A DNA stretch of 64,000 nt from Actinomadura hallensis (GTDB lineage: Bacteria; Actinomycetota; Actinomycetes; Streptosporangiales; Streptosporangiaceae), in assembly GCF_006716765.1 (NCBI RefSeq), contig NZ_VFPO01000001.1, positions 2,728,001-2,792,000 of the forward strand, given 5' to 3'. The notes beneath the pieces are model-generated. The model saw nothing but the letters and a program-made list of their open reading frames with translations. It was not told the DNA's origin and did not search any database. The first letter of the stretch is position 1, and each line of letters opens with the position of its first letter. Below, one piece after another: positions 43,075 through 51,419 of this stretch. The position numbers and the translations under genes were made by a program.

Positions 43075-43297
43075 GGGCCGTTCCCCCCAAGCCCACAAGC
43101 CGCCATCGCGCGGCGCCCGGCCTTCCCGTTCGGCCCCGGCCCGCAGGCCCAGCCGAGACCACGCTCCTCGGGCACGCTCAAGGTGTCCGCCGCGGGCCCG
43201 CTGTGGGCTGTAAGGCGGCGGTTTCCCTCCTTGCTCGTGCCTCGCTCGTCGGTCCAGGCGCCGCCGCGCCCCTCCGGCTCGCCTTCTTGCGGGGGGT

Positions 43298-44392
43298 TCA
43301 CGCGGCTCCTTCCAGGGCCTCCGCCCGCAGGCGGGCCGCGACGCGCAGGTGCTCGGCGGTCTCCGCGAGGTCGTCGGACGGGACGAGCGAGCCGTTCGCG
43401 AGCGCGAGGGCCGTCTCGACCGTGTCGACGCCGCCGAGGTCGTCGCGCACGGACCGGCCCAGCGCCCCCGTCGACCCGCACGCGCGGGCCTCCTCCCGGC
43501 AGAACAGCGCCAGCTCGCAGCCCGACATGCACTCGGGCGCGTACCGGGCCTCGACCGCGCCGACCGACTCGGCGAGCCTGTCCCCGGGTTCGAAGGACAG
43601 GTCGCCGGGCAGCTCCGCCAGGATGTCGTCGATGCGGGTCATCCGCGCGAGCTGCCGTTCCAGGACGGCGAGCTGCGGCCGCACGTCCAGCGGCGTCGCG
43701 GTCGGGCGGTTGGAGAAGTTCTCGGGGCAGACGAGGAACACCTCGTGCGACACCCGGGCGGGATCGTGGCCCAGCTCCGCCACCAGCCGTCGCAGCGCCA
43801 GCACGTACACGGCGGACTGCCGCGCCGCCGCTGCCACCTGCTCGGGCTCGGCCTGGCCGTCCACCACGGCGAACGACTTGATCTCGATCACGTGCAGTCG
43901 GCCCGCGAGCTGGAACGCGATGACGTCCGGCTCCAGGTAGGCGGGGCGCCCGGCGATGTCGAGGCGCAGCAGAGGATGGTCGAACAGCGTGCCCTCGCCG
44001 GTCTCCAGCGCCCGGGCGATCAACCGGCGGGTGCGCGAGTGCCGCAGCTCGCGGCCCTCGTTGCCCGCGACAACCTCCAGGTCGTCGTAGGCGACCTCGG
44101 GGACGTCCAGGCCGAGCCGTTCGCGCAGCAGCGTCAGCAGCTCCGCGCACCCGTCGGCCTTCACCTGCGCCTCGAACGCGTTCCCGCGGGTGATCGCGAA
44201 CTGCGACTGCCCGAACGGGGCGGGGAAGCCCAGCTCCCGCGCCACCAGGTCCTTGTCGACCCCCGCCGCGTCCATCACCCCGCGGCGGGCGCACCCCGGG
44301 TTGGAGGTGAGCGCGGCGATCGTGCGGGCGTCGTGGTTGCGCGGGGCGGCGCCGCCGCGCAGCCGGTCCAGGTCCGGTGCGGTCTCGGTCAT
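43298..44392 (-). CDS. RecB/Cas4-like PD-(D/E)xK nuclease with a 4Fe-4S cluster pattern
   Basis: 364 residues from ATG 44392. The nuclease core reads GNAFE (70-74), E-P-D (154-156), E-I-K (170-172, in HVIEIKSF) and the QxxxY motif (Q192 to Y196), the RecB/AddB/Cas4 order. Cysteines at 34 and at 288, 292 and 298 (PECMSGCELALFC) repeat the one-plus-three arrangement that holds the Fe-S cluster in AddB and Cas4. So it is a DNA end-processing exonuclease by family. It is coupled to the upstream gene by an ATGA overlap; a 223-bp gap separates it from the next gene, which is followed by the SF1 ATPase. Confidence 0.85.
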   Translation of the reverse strand: MTETAPDLDRLRGGAAPRNHDARTIAALTSNPGCARRGVMDAAGVDKDLVARELGFPAPFGQSQFAITRGNAFEAQVKADGCAELLTLLRERLGLDVPEVAYDDLEVVAGNEGRELRHSRTRRLIARALETGEGTLFDHPLLRLDIAGRPAYLEPDVIAFQLAGRLHVIEIKSFAVVDGQAEPEQVAAAARQSAVYVLALRRLVAELGHDPARVSHEVFLVCPENFSNRPTATPLDVRPQLAVLERQLARMTRIDDILAELPGDLSFEPGDRLAESVGAVEARYAPECMSGCELALFCREEARACGSTGALGRSVRDDLGGVDTVETALALANGSLVPSDDLAETAEHLRVAARLRAEALEGAA

Positions 44393-45297
44393 CGGTCCGT
44401 CTCTCCATTGCCGGCGGGCCGCCGCCCGGTGGCCCGCAGGGCGCGCAGGCGGCTGCCGAAAAGCAGTTCCGCGTCGTCGAGTTGCGCGCGGGCGCGCCCG
44501 GCGGCGGACGCTCGCCGCCGCCGGTCCGGCTCCCGGTGCACCTCCAGCTCGGCCCGGGCGGCCTCCGCGAGCACGGCCGGATCGACGGTACCGACCGTAC
44601 CGGTGACCGCACCGGGAATGTTGGACGCGAAACGCCACAGCAGCCTCTGCACACCGGGGGAGGGCGTCCCCCGGCCCGCGTGCTCGGCCAGCCGGATGGC
44701 GGACGTGAGGAAGTCGGTGCGCGGGCTCAGCGGCCCGACGATCCGCTGCTCCAGCGGCCAGGTGCTCACGGTGAGCAGTCCCCGGGCCGGGGCGAGCAGA
44801 TCGGCCGTCAGCGCGGCGCACAGGTAGTAGGGGCGGGCGTAGGGCGCGGTGCGGAACGAGCGCTCCTCGTCGCGGCGCAGGCTCGTCAGGCGGTTCCCCG
44901 GGATCTCGCCGGGGAAGAACGCCGCGTACACCGACCCGATCAGCTTGGGCGCGGCGGGCGCGCCGAGCAGCGTCAGCGCCTGGTGCACCTGCTCCCGGAC
45001 GGGCAGCAGCCCGCGCGGCCCGCCGCCGCGCCCGTCCTTCCCGGCGCTCCGGGCGCCGGTGCGCAGATCATCCGTTCCGGCGCCTCGGCCGCCGTCGCCG
45101 GCGGGCACGCCGGTGTCTCCGGTGTCGTCGCCGAGGACGGCCTCGTCCCACGCCTGCTCGGCCCTGCGCAGCTCGGCGCGCAGGCTCCGGGCGTTCGCGC
45201 GGTCGCCGGCCGCCATGGCCCGGCGCACGGCGGCGCGCAGCTCGTCGATGCGCGTCTCCAGCTCGTCGGGGGTCGGGACGCCGGGGGACCGGAACAT
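44389..45297 (-). CDS. First gene of the nuclease-helicase operon, unknown function
   Basis: 302 residues. The N-terminus is a helical, charged coil (ELETRIDELRAAVRRAM... LRRAEQAWDEAV) followed by a low-complexity linker. The centre (VREQVHQALTLLGAPAAP, then NRLTSLRRDEERSF) looks like a winged helix for DNA binding, and the rest is helical with WPLEQRIVGPLSPR. No known family recognised. Its stop overlaps the nuclease start (ATGA), so the two proteins are made together. Could be a DNA-end sensor or a regulator. Confidence 0.7.
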   Translation of the reverse strand: MFRSPGVPTPDELETRIDELRAAVRRAMAAGDRANARSLRAELRRAEQAWDEAVLGDDTGDTGVPAGDGGRGAGTDDLRTGARSAGKDGRGGGPRGLLPVREQVHQALTLLGAPAAPKLIGSVYAAFFPGEIPGNRLTSLRRDEERSFRTAPYARPYYLCAALTADLLAPARGLLTVSTWPLEQRIVGPLSPRTDFLTSAIRLAEHAGRGTPSPGVQRLLWRFASNIPGAVTGTVGTVDPAVLAEAARAELEVHREPDRRRRASAAGRARAQLDDAELLFGSRLRALRATGRRPAGNGETDR

Positions 45298-45364
45298 GCG
45301 GCAGACAGTACCGTCACTTCCCGACAGTTCCAGTGTTTTCCAGCTTCGTCGCCCCGGTTCGGGA

Positions 45365-45970
45365 TCAGCGGGGCTTCCGCCACACGAGGGAGTAGCGGAA
45401 CAGCAGGTGCCGCCGGAACAGCGCGCCGGGCAGCACCCGCAGGGCCTCGTCCCGCACCTCGTCCCACGTCATCGCCGGGTCGACGAGCGGTGCCGCCGGT
45501 TCGCCCGCGCGCCGCCGGTGGCGCAGCCGGTGGACGTGGTGCACCGGCACGCCGAGCGCCGAGTACGCCCAGTCCCGGGCCGTCGCGTTCCGGGCCAGGC
45601 CGACCACCGCCAGGGACCCGCCGGGACGCAGGGTCTCCCGCATCGCCGTCAGGGCCTTCGTGAAGTCCATGTGGTGGATCGCGGCGACGCTGCACACGAA
45701 GTCGTAGTGTCCGTCCGGGAGGTCGCACTCGAGGAGCCCCGCATGCACGAAGTCGACGTTGCCGAGGCCCTCGCTCAACCTCCGCGCCCTGGCGATCATC
45801 TCAGCGGACCGGTCCAGCCCGGTGACGTGCGCGGACCGGGGCGCGAGCCGCCGCACCAGCAGCCCGTCCCCGCACCCGACGTCCAGCGCCTCGCGGCATC
45901 CGCGCGGCACGCTGCGGAGCACCACCCCGTGGTAGTGGACGTTGTGATTCCAGTACTCCACGGTCGCCAT
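45365..45970 (-). CDS. Class I SAM-dependent methyltransferase
   Basis: About 201 residues (ATG 45970; GTG 45976 also possible). Motif I ALDVGCGDGLLVRRL, the acidic loop in VTGLDRS, motif IV FVCSVAAIHHMD and a LRPGGSLAVVGLA strand are clear. The acceptor is unknown; small-molecule methyltransferases of this type are common in actinomycetes. It follows the phosphotransferase gene after a 24-base gap in the same direction. Confidence 0.82.
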   Translation of the reverse strand: MATVEYWNHNVHYHGVVLRSVPRGCREALDVGCGDGLLVRRLAPRSAHVTGLDRSAEMIARARRLSEGLGNVDFVHAGLLECDLPDGHYDFVCSVAAIHHMDFTKALTAMRETLRPGGSLAVVGLARNATARDWAYSALGVPVHHVHRLRHRRRAGEPAAPLVDPAMTWDEVRDEALRVLPGALFRRHLLFRYSLVWRKPR

Positions 45971-45994
45971 CGTCACACGCCCGGCGGCGCGCGG

Positions 45995-47146
45995 TCAGCC
46001 GAAAGCGGGGCTGTCGCCGGCGGTGTCGGCGTACGCGGCCGTGTAGGGCGCGGCGAACGCGTCCAGGGTGCTGTCCAGGTGGGCCGACCACCAGGACACC
46101 ATGGCTGCGGACCCGCGGTCGCCCGTCCCGTCCTCGCCCAGGTACCGGTGGCGCAGCGGCGCGACGTCGCAGAGCCGCTCCCACCATTCGCGGTGCACCG
46201 CCGACTGGATCTGCCCGGCGTCGAGGGGGAACGCCGCGCGGTGCCCGCGCACGAACGCCTGGACGCGGTCGAGGTCGAGGCCCCGGTCGTCCTCCCACGC
46301 GAACAGCCGCGCCGCCGCCCGCACCACCTCCCCGGCGACGGGGCCGGTGGTCAGCGCGTCCCAGCCGAGGACGGCGGTGACGTTGCCCGACCCGCCGTAC
46401 CGCAGGTGCGCGGAGTCGAACGCGCCGTGCAGGTGCCCGACCGTCGTCACCTCGATCTCCGGCGGCTGGTGCCCGGCGAACTCGGCCAGCAGCTCCCGCC
46501 GCTCCCGGAGCCGGCGGGCGGTCAGCGCGTCGAAGTCGGTCCCGCCGTCGCCGGGGACCTCCCGCAGCATCGCGTCCACCGCGGCCGCCGCGTCGGCCGC
46601 GCGCGGCGTCGGCACCAGCAGGCTCTGCTGGACGGGCGGCGTCAGCCCGTCGAGCGCCGCGTGCAGCCGCCCGAGCAGCTCGCCGAGTGCCTCGCACTGG
46701 CCGAACGTCAGCTCCAGCCCGCCGCGGCCGCGCCCGCCGACCCACGGGTACAGGACGTAGCCGCGGCCCGCGGCGACGACCAGTGTCCTGCCGCCGCGCG
46801 CGGGGACGGGGGCGAGCACGGGGAGGCCGGCCTCGTCGAGCGCGGTGGTCACGGCGTGCTGGAACCGCACGCGCCGCCGGTCGGGCTCGGCGTACTCCTT
46901 CAGGAAGTACGTTCCGCCCGTCGCGGCGACGCGCCAGTAGCGGCGGCCGGGCCCCCCGCCCAGCGGCTGCACGCTCTCGGGAGCGCCGATGTCCCAGCGC
47001 CTCAGCAGCCGCGCGGGCGGTGCGCCGTCGTCCTCCGTCCTCCGGGTGCCAATGCCTGGAGCGCCCGCACTGCGGGTGTCGGTACTGGGGGTGTCGGCAC
47101 TGGGAGTGTCGGCCCTGCGGGTGTCGGCACTGTGTGACGTCGGCAC
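45995..47146 (-). CDS. Aminoglycoside-phosphotransferase-like kinase
   Basis: About 383 residues if GTG 47146 is the start; the N-terminus is uncertain because it consists of degenerate pentapeptides (SADTP-like) encoded by a 15-bp minisatellite. The body has the APH/choline-kinase layout: YFLKEYAEPDR as the lysine strand, LGELLGRLHAAL, then GHLHGAFDSAHLRY where APH enzymes have the HGDLHPGN-type catalytic loop; here an Ala replaces the usual Asp-Leu-x-Pro pattern, so kinase activity is not certain. AVLGWDAL replaces the usual IDW strand. Confidence 0.68.
   Translation of the reverse strand: MPTSHSADTRRADTPSADTPSTDTRSAGAPGIGTRRTEDDGAPPARLLRRWDIGAPESVQPLGGGPGRRYWRVAATGGTYFLKEYAEPDRRRVRFQHAVTTALDEAGLPVLAPVPARGGRTLVVAAGRGYVLYPWVGGRGRGGLELTFGQCEALGELLGRLHAALDGLTPPVQQSLLVPTPRAADAAAAVDAMLREVPGDGGTDFDALTARRLRERRELLAEFAGHQPPEIEVTTVGHLHGAFDSAHLRYGGSGNVTAVLGWDALTTGPVAGEVVRAAARLFAWEDDRGLDLDRVQAFVRGHRAAFPLDAGQIQSAVHREWWERLCDVAPLRHRYLGEDGTGDRGSAAMVSWWSAHLDSTLDAFAAPYTAAYADTAGDSPAFG
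47070..47144 (+). repeat. 15-bp minisatellite at the start of the phosphotransferase gene
   Basis: Five consecutive 15-bp units of the type CTGCGGGTGTCGGCA (47070, 47085, 47100, 47115, 47130), the last one degenerate. Because 15 is a multiple of three, they encode tandem Ser-Ala-Asp-Thr-Pro-like pentapeptides on the minus strand. Confidence 0.85.
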
Positions 47147-47241
47147 CTCGGCACCTCGGCTGCGTCGGACGGGGCGGTCGAATGGATGTTCTACGGCGAC
47201 GCTACACGCCCGTCCCGCGCCGCGAAAGGGAACCGCGCGTC

Positions 47242-47643
47242 TCAGACGCGTTCGAGAACCACGACCGGGATGTCCCGGCTCGTCTTCTGCTGGTACTCGT
47301 CGTACTGGGGCCAGACGGAGGTCATCTTCCGCCACAGCGAGGGCTTCTCCTCGGGCGTCGCCGTGCGAGCCCGCGCGGTGAACTTGTCGCCCTTCACCTG
47401 GACCTTCACCTCGGGGTTGGCCTGCAGGTTCTTGTACCACGCCGGATGGTCGTCCGCGCCGCCCTTCGACGCGACGACGACGTACGCGTCGCCTTCGGGC
47501 TGGTAGATGAGCGGGGTGGTGCGCTCCTTCCCGCTGCGGCGGCCGACCGTGGTGAGCAGCAGGGTGACGGTCCCCTCCCACTCGTGGCCCACCTCACCGT
47601 CGGTCTCCTGGTAACGCCTGACGTGCTCCTCGCCGAACAGCAT
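47242..47643 (-). CDS. F420-dependent nitroreductase-family (Ddn-like) protein
   Basis: 133 residues. The split beta-barrel deazaflavin-binding family shows TVTLLLTTVGRRSGKERTTPL, the VVVASKGGADDHPAWYKNL block and NPEVKVQVKGDKF, all typical. Members use F420H2 to reduce quinones, enones or nitro compounds. Cytoplasmic. The gene is single. Confidence 0.9.
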   Translation of the reverse strand: MLFGEEHVRRYQETDGEVGHEWEGTVTLLLTTVGRRSGKERTTPLIYQPEGDAYVVVASKGGADDHPAWYKNLQANPEVKVQVKGDKFTARARTATPEEKPSLWRKMTSVWPQYDEYQQKTSRDIPVVVLERV

Positions 47644-47770
47644 GGCTGCCTCCTCATGTCCAGGCTCCCGCTCCGGCCGCGTGAACGCGGCCGGTACTCA
47701 TAACCTCCGGGCTACCGATCACCTTCCCAGCCGATGCCCTTCGATGCGGGTCGATCATTACCCTGGGCTG

Positions 47771-48211
47771 GTGACCGACGCGGCCGAGGTGGCGCGGCGA
47801 TGCGCCGAGACGATGTACGCCAAGGACAACGTGGCGCAGGACCTCGCCATGGAGATCGCGGAGATCGCTCCCGGGCGGGCGCGGCTCCGGATGACCGTCG
47901 CCGATTCCATGGTGAACGGGTTCGGCATCGCCCACGGCGGCTACGTGTTCCTGCTGGCGGACTCGGCGTTCGCCTACGCGTGCAACACCCATGACGCCGT
48001 CACGGTCGCGGCGTCCGCCGACGTCGTCTTCGTCGCACCGGCCCGCGCAGGGGACGTCCTGGAGGCGTCAGCGGTGGAACGCACCCGCTACGGGCGCAGC
48101 GGAATCTACGACGTGACGGTCCGGAGGGTCGCGGACGGCGCGATCATCGCCGAGTTCCGCGGCGGCAGCCGCAGCCGCGACCAGCGCGTCCTCGAAGACC
48201 CGGCGCCATGA
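47771..48211 (+). CDS. paaI: PaaI-type hotdog thioesterase
   Basis: 146 residues from GTG 47771; the frame extends to 47642 without homology. The hotdog signature VNGFGIAHGGYVFLLADSAFAYA, with the catalytic Asn and Gly-rich turn, is close to PaaI hydroxyphenylacetyl-CoA thioesterases. No other phenylacetate genes lie nearby, so it may serve as a general aryl-CoA salvage enzyme. Confidence 0.82.
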   Translation: MTDAAEVARRCAETMYAKDNVAQDLAMEIAEIAPGRARLRMTVADSMVNGFGIAHGGYVFLLADSAFAYACNTHDAVTVAASADVVFVAPARAGDVLEASAVERTRYGRSGIYDVTVRRVADGAIIAEFRGGSRSRDQRVLEDPAP

Positions 48212-48275
48212 CCGGCGTGGTCGTCCGGGAAGCCGCGCGACGGGGCGCCCGCCGCTCGAGCCGGCGCGACTCCCG

Positions 48276-49199
48276 TCAGATCTCCTTGAGCAGATCCTTG
48301 AGCAGCCGCGTGGTCTCGTCGGGGCGCGACGCGGTGATGCAGAGGTTGTTCATCGCGCGCATGTACGTGTCGACGTCGGTCGGCTTGTCCAGGTAGAGCG
48401 CGCTGGTGAGCTGCTCCAGGTAGACGACGTCGGACAGACCCGGCTCGGCGAAGCGCAGGATCGTGAACGGGCCGCCTGCGGCGGCGTGACCGCCCGCCCC
48501 GAACGGCACGATCTGAAGTGTGACGTTGGGCAGCTCGGACATCTCGAGGAGATGCTTGATCTGTTGCCGCATCACGTCGCGTCCGCCCAGGGGACGGCGC
48601 ACGACCGCCTCGTCCACGACGGCCCACAGCGTCGGCGCGCCCGGGGAGGCGAACCGCTCCTGCCGGGTCTTGCGGAGCTGCACGCGCCGCTCGACCTCGT
48701 CCTCGGCGGCGTCGGAGAACCCGAGCCGGACCACGGCCCGCGCATAGTCCTCGGTCTGGAGCAGCCCGGGGACGAACTGCAGCTCGTAGGTGCGCAGCAG
48801 CGAGGCCGCCTCCTCCAGCCCGAGGTACACCTCGAACCAGCTGGGCAGCACGTCGCCGTAGCGGTGCCACCAGCCCGGAGTGTTGGCCTCCTTGGCCAGC
48901 TCCAGCAGCGGGGCGCGCTCCTCCGGGTCGTGGACGCCGTAGAGGGTCAGCAGGTCGGCGACGTCGCGCTCCTTGAAGCCGACGCGCCCGAGCTCCATTC
49001 TGCTGATCTTGGAGTGCGAGCCGCGGATCTCGTAGCCGGCCTCCTCGGTGGAGATCCCCCGTTCCTCCCGGAGCCGGCGCAGCTGGGCGCCGAGCAGAAT
49101 GCGCAGGACGGTGGGCCCGCCGCGCCGCGGATAATCGATCAGCCGTCCGGCCGGCGCACCTTCGGGCGGAGGTGTTGGAGCAGCTGAATCCTGGGCCAA
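48276..49199 (-). CDS. XRE-family regulator with DUF5753 domain
   Basis: About 307 residues. An HTH of the XRE type (LGAQLRRLREERGISTEEAGYEIRGSHSKISRMELGRV) is followed by the DUF5753 effector region (LLRTYELQFVPGLLQTEDYARA, VVRRPLGG, VTLQIVPFGAGGHAA). These regulators are abundant in filamentous actinomycetes and usually precede a DUF397 gene; none is visible here. The start is uncertain: TTG 49199 is the nearest in-frame candidate after a possible -10 (TAACAT) near 49250. Confidence 0.85.
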   Translation of the reverse strand: MAQDSAAPTPPPEGAPAGRLIDYPRRGGPTVLRILLGAQLRRLREERGISTEEAGYEIRGSHSKISRMELGRVGFKERDVADLLTLYGVHDPEERAPLLELAKEANTPGWWHRYGDVLPSWFEVYLGLEEAASLLRTYELQFVPGLLQTEDYARAVVRLGFSDAAEDEVERRVQLRKTRQERFASPGAPTLWAVVDEAVVRRPLGGRDVMRQQIKHLLEMSELPNVTLQIVPFGAGGHAAAGGPFTILRFAEPGLSDVVYLEQLTSALYLDKPTDVDTYMRAMNNLCITASRPDETTRLLKDLLKEI

Positions 49200-49731
49200 G
49201 GGGTCACCAGCCAGTCGACGGGTCAGTTCGGGGATGGAACAGCACCGCCCTATGTTAGAGGATGCGGACGGGTTTTTGGGAAGTATGAAATCGCGTCGGC
49301 TTCCGTCCCGCTCGCGGCGGAGGAATTGGCCGCGGTGTTCGGAGCCGGAACCGCGCAGGGCCGTGACCTGTGCTGTAGGTGTCCGAACGGCTGCGGAACG
49401 TGGTGATCGGCCCGAAACCCGAGTTGGCCGGGTGGTCATTTTTTCGTCCCCGGGGGCCTCCGCTGGCACACGAATTACCGTTCGTTCTCCGTGTCGCAGA
49501 CGACCAATCCGCAGTGGGCATTCCGAGGCGGCCCGGCTGAAGGACACGTGACGGCGGGGTGACCCGGAGCCGTCAATCGGCGAATTGCCCCGCCCGGTCC
49601 GGCCGGGGTGATGAAGCTCTCGTCCGGGGCTGGTGTGGTCCGGGGAGCGCACCGCGTTGAACGGAACAGAGGGTCGATCACCCTCACCGCTTCGCAGAGG
49701 CGAACACATCACGCATATCTGGGAGAGACAT
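49200..49731. other. Divergent intergenic region between the XRE and HPF-like genes
   Basis: No gene supported. Slightly lower GC than the surroundings. It should contain the divergent promoters of the XRE regulator and of the ribosome-associated protein gene. Short frames here lack any family features. Confidence 0.4.
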
Positions 49732-50040
49732 ATGAACGCCACCCGCGAACGGCCGGACATCCGGTTCCTGACCTCGGGGGACGTCACCGCGCACGAGCGC
49801 GCGGCGGCCGAGAGGGCCGTCCAGTCCGCGCTGGCGGGCGTCACCGGTGTCACGTCCGTCCAGGTCACCCTGAGCGTCGTGGCCGACCCGTCACTGCCGC
49901 GTCCCGCGCTGGCCCAGGCCATCGTCGACCTCAACGGCCGCCGCGTGCGCGCCCAGGCCGCGGCACCCCGCATCGACGAGGCCATCGACATGCTCCGCGA
50001 GCGCCTCGCGGTCCGCGCGACCTCCCCGCAGGTGAGCTGA
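49732..50040 (+). CDS. Short ribosome-associated (HPF/S30EA-like) protein
   Basis: 102 residues from ATG 49732 with GGGAGAG upstream. The alternation of a strand (DIRFLTSGDVTAHERAAAERAV), a helix and two strands (VQVTLSVVADPS, AIVDLNGRRVRAQ), then a helix (IDEAIDMLRERLAVR), is that of the S30EA fold of hibernation factors that block the ribosome. It lacks the C-terminal dimerisation domain of long HPF proteins. Assignment by fold pattern only. Confidence 0.6.
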   Translation: MNATRERPDIRFLTSGDVTAHERAAAERAVQSALAGVTGVTSVQVTLSVVADPSLPRPALAQAIVDLNGRRVRAQAAAPRIDEAIDMLRERLAVRATSPQVS

Positions 50041-50682
50041 ACCCGACACAGACCGGCGGTGCCACCCACCAGGGGGCGCCGCCGTCCCCGTCCCAGCGCA
50101 CCCACACCACTACCGCCCCTCGCACCGGGCCGCCCCGCCGCCCCCACAAACAGGCCAACCGCGATACCCGGTCATCCCGCCCCCACACCGCGCTGGTCAC
50201 GTAGCGCGAGGTGCCCCGCCGGGGCGAGCGTGTCCGCCGCCACCATGATCGCCGCCACGGAGCGGGAGGCGGGCTCTCTTAAGAGCAGGTAGACCATCCG
50301 CGCTCGGACGCGGACGCGCGTTCAGACGCCGCCCACATAGATAAGCGACCGGCATCCAGACCCGGCTGCGGCCGAAGTTCGAACACATGGGCCGCGCACG
50401 CACGGCCCCGCACTCAGACAAGGCCCGCGCTCGCACGGCTGCGGTTGTGCGCGACCGGGACTCATAAGAGGCCGATGCTCCTGCAGGGGCCACGGGGCGT
50501 GCCGTGCCCGGGGTCCATTGCCCTGCGGACCGAGGGAATGGTCGCAGCTGGGCGTTCGGCGCTGCTGTTTGGCCGCCGAGGTTCGCGCAGTGCCCGCTCA
50601 GCACCGCTTTGCCCACTCAGCACCGCTTTCGCTGCCGAGAGCACGGCAGCTGCGAGCGCGATGAGGGGTTGCTTCATGGGTC
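50041..50682. other. Non-coding region with a 19-bp tandem duplication
   Basis: No coding region supported. At 50592-50610 and 50611-50629 the unit GCCCGCTCAGCACCGCTTT is duplicated with one base change. A CTCTTAAGAG palindrome occurs near 50275. Convergent genes flank the region, so terminators are expected, but I see no clear one. Confidence 0.5.
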
Positions 50683-51357
50683 TCACTCTGGGAGGCGTAG
50701 GACGAGGCGGCCCGCGAAGCCTCCTCGTTCGGCTGCCTTGGCCGCGCGTTGTTCCTCCAACTCTGCGGGTGTGACTCCGTGCAGTGCCGCAAGGGCATGG
50801 ACGACCTCTAGAAGATCGGAAAGCTCTGCCGGATCTCCGCTCGCGATGTACTCACCGGCCTCCTCGTAGAGCTTGGCGCGGAGCAGCGTGCCGTACTCGT
50901 CCAGGTCGGCGACGCGGGTCTGCGGTTGCCGTCCACTGGCTCGGATGATCTCGGGTATGCGGTCCCGAACCAGCTTCTCGGAACGTTCGTCCCTTTTCCC
51001 GGCCTGATGCGTCGTCGTACCGTGACGCCGGTCCAGAGACTGGATCCACTTCACCGCGACCGCGGCCGTCTGGACGAGTTCGGTCCGGAGCGCGCGGGGA
51101 TCCGACTCGGCCGCGGCCTCGAAGAACTCCTCCGCCAGGATGTGCCGCCAAGTCAGCTCTCCCCGCGACCAGGCGGCGGCGCATTCCCGTTTGGCCTCCT
51201 CCGCGTGCTCGGTGAACTCCGGTCCGCTCCCGTCGGGCCACTCCTGGGCGCCCCACATCCGGTCTTGGGCTTCGCGCTCGATCGCGATGTCCTGCAGCAC
51301 CTTCTCCAGCGACCCTGGCGCACCATCGTTCTCCATGCCGCCCGACGCTACTGTCAT
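50683..51357 (-). CDS. Fusion of two all-alpha NTP-pyrophosphohydrolase (MazG-like) domains
   Basis: 224 residues from ATG 51357 (GGAGG eight bases upstream). Residues about 15-110 carry one MazG-like domain with ILAEEFFEAAAESDP and TELVQTAAVAVKW. Residues about 127-224 form the second, of the type beginning KLVRDRIPEII, with AKLYEEAGEYIAS and ELSDLLEVVHALAAL, which keep the E-E-x-x-E and D-x-x-E metal ligands. Such enzymes hydrolyse unwanted nucleoside triphosphates, and some act in phage defence by depleting dNTPs. The double-domain layout is uncommon. A 160-bp repeat array begins just upstream of its start. Confidence 0.78.
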   Translation of the reverse strand: MTVASGGMENDGAPGSLEKVLQDIAIEREAQDRMWGAQEWPDGSGPEFTEHAEEAKRECAAAWSRGELTWRHILAEEFFEAAAESDPRALRTELVQTAAVAVKWIQSLDRRHGTTTHQAGKRDERSEKLVRDRIPEIIRASGRQPQTRVADLDEYGTLLRAKLYEEAGEYIASGDPAELSDLLEVVHALAALHGVTPAELEEQRAAKAAERGGFAGRLVLRLPE

Positions 51358-51419
51358 GACGCATGCCTCCGCCGGGCATCACACCTCGTGTCCAACGCCA
51401 GCTGACGCACAGGCGCCGA

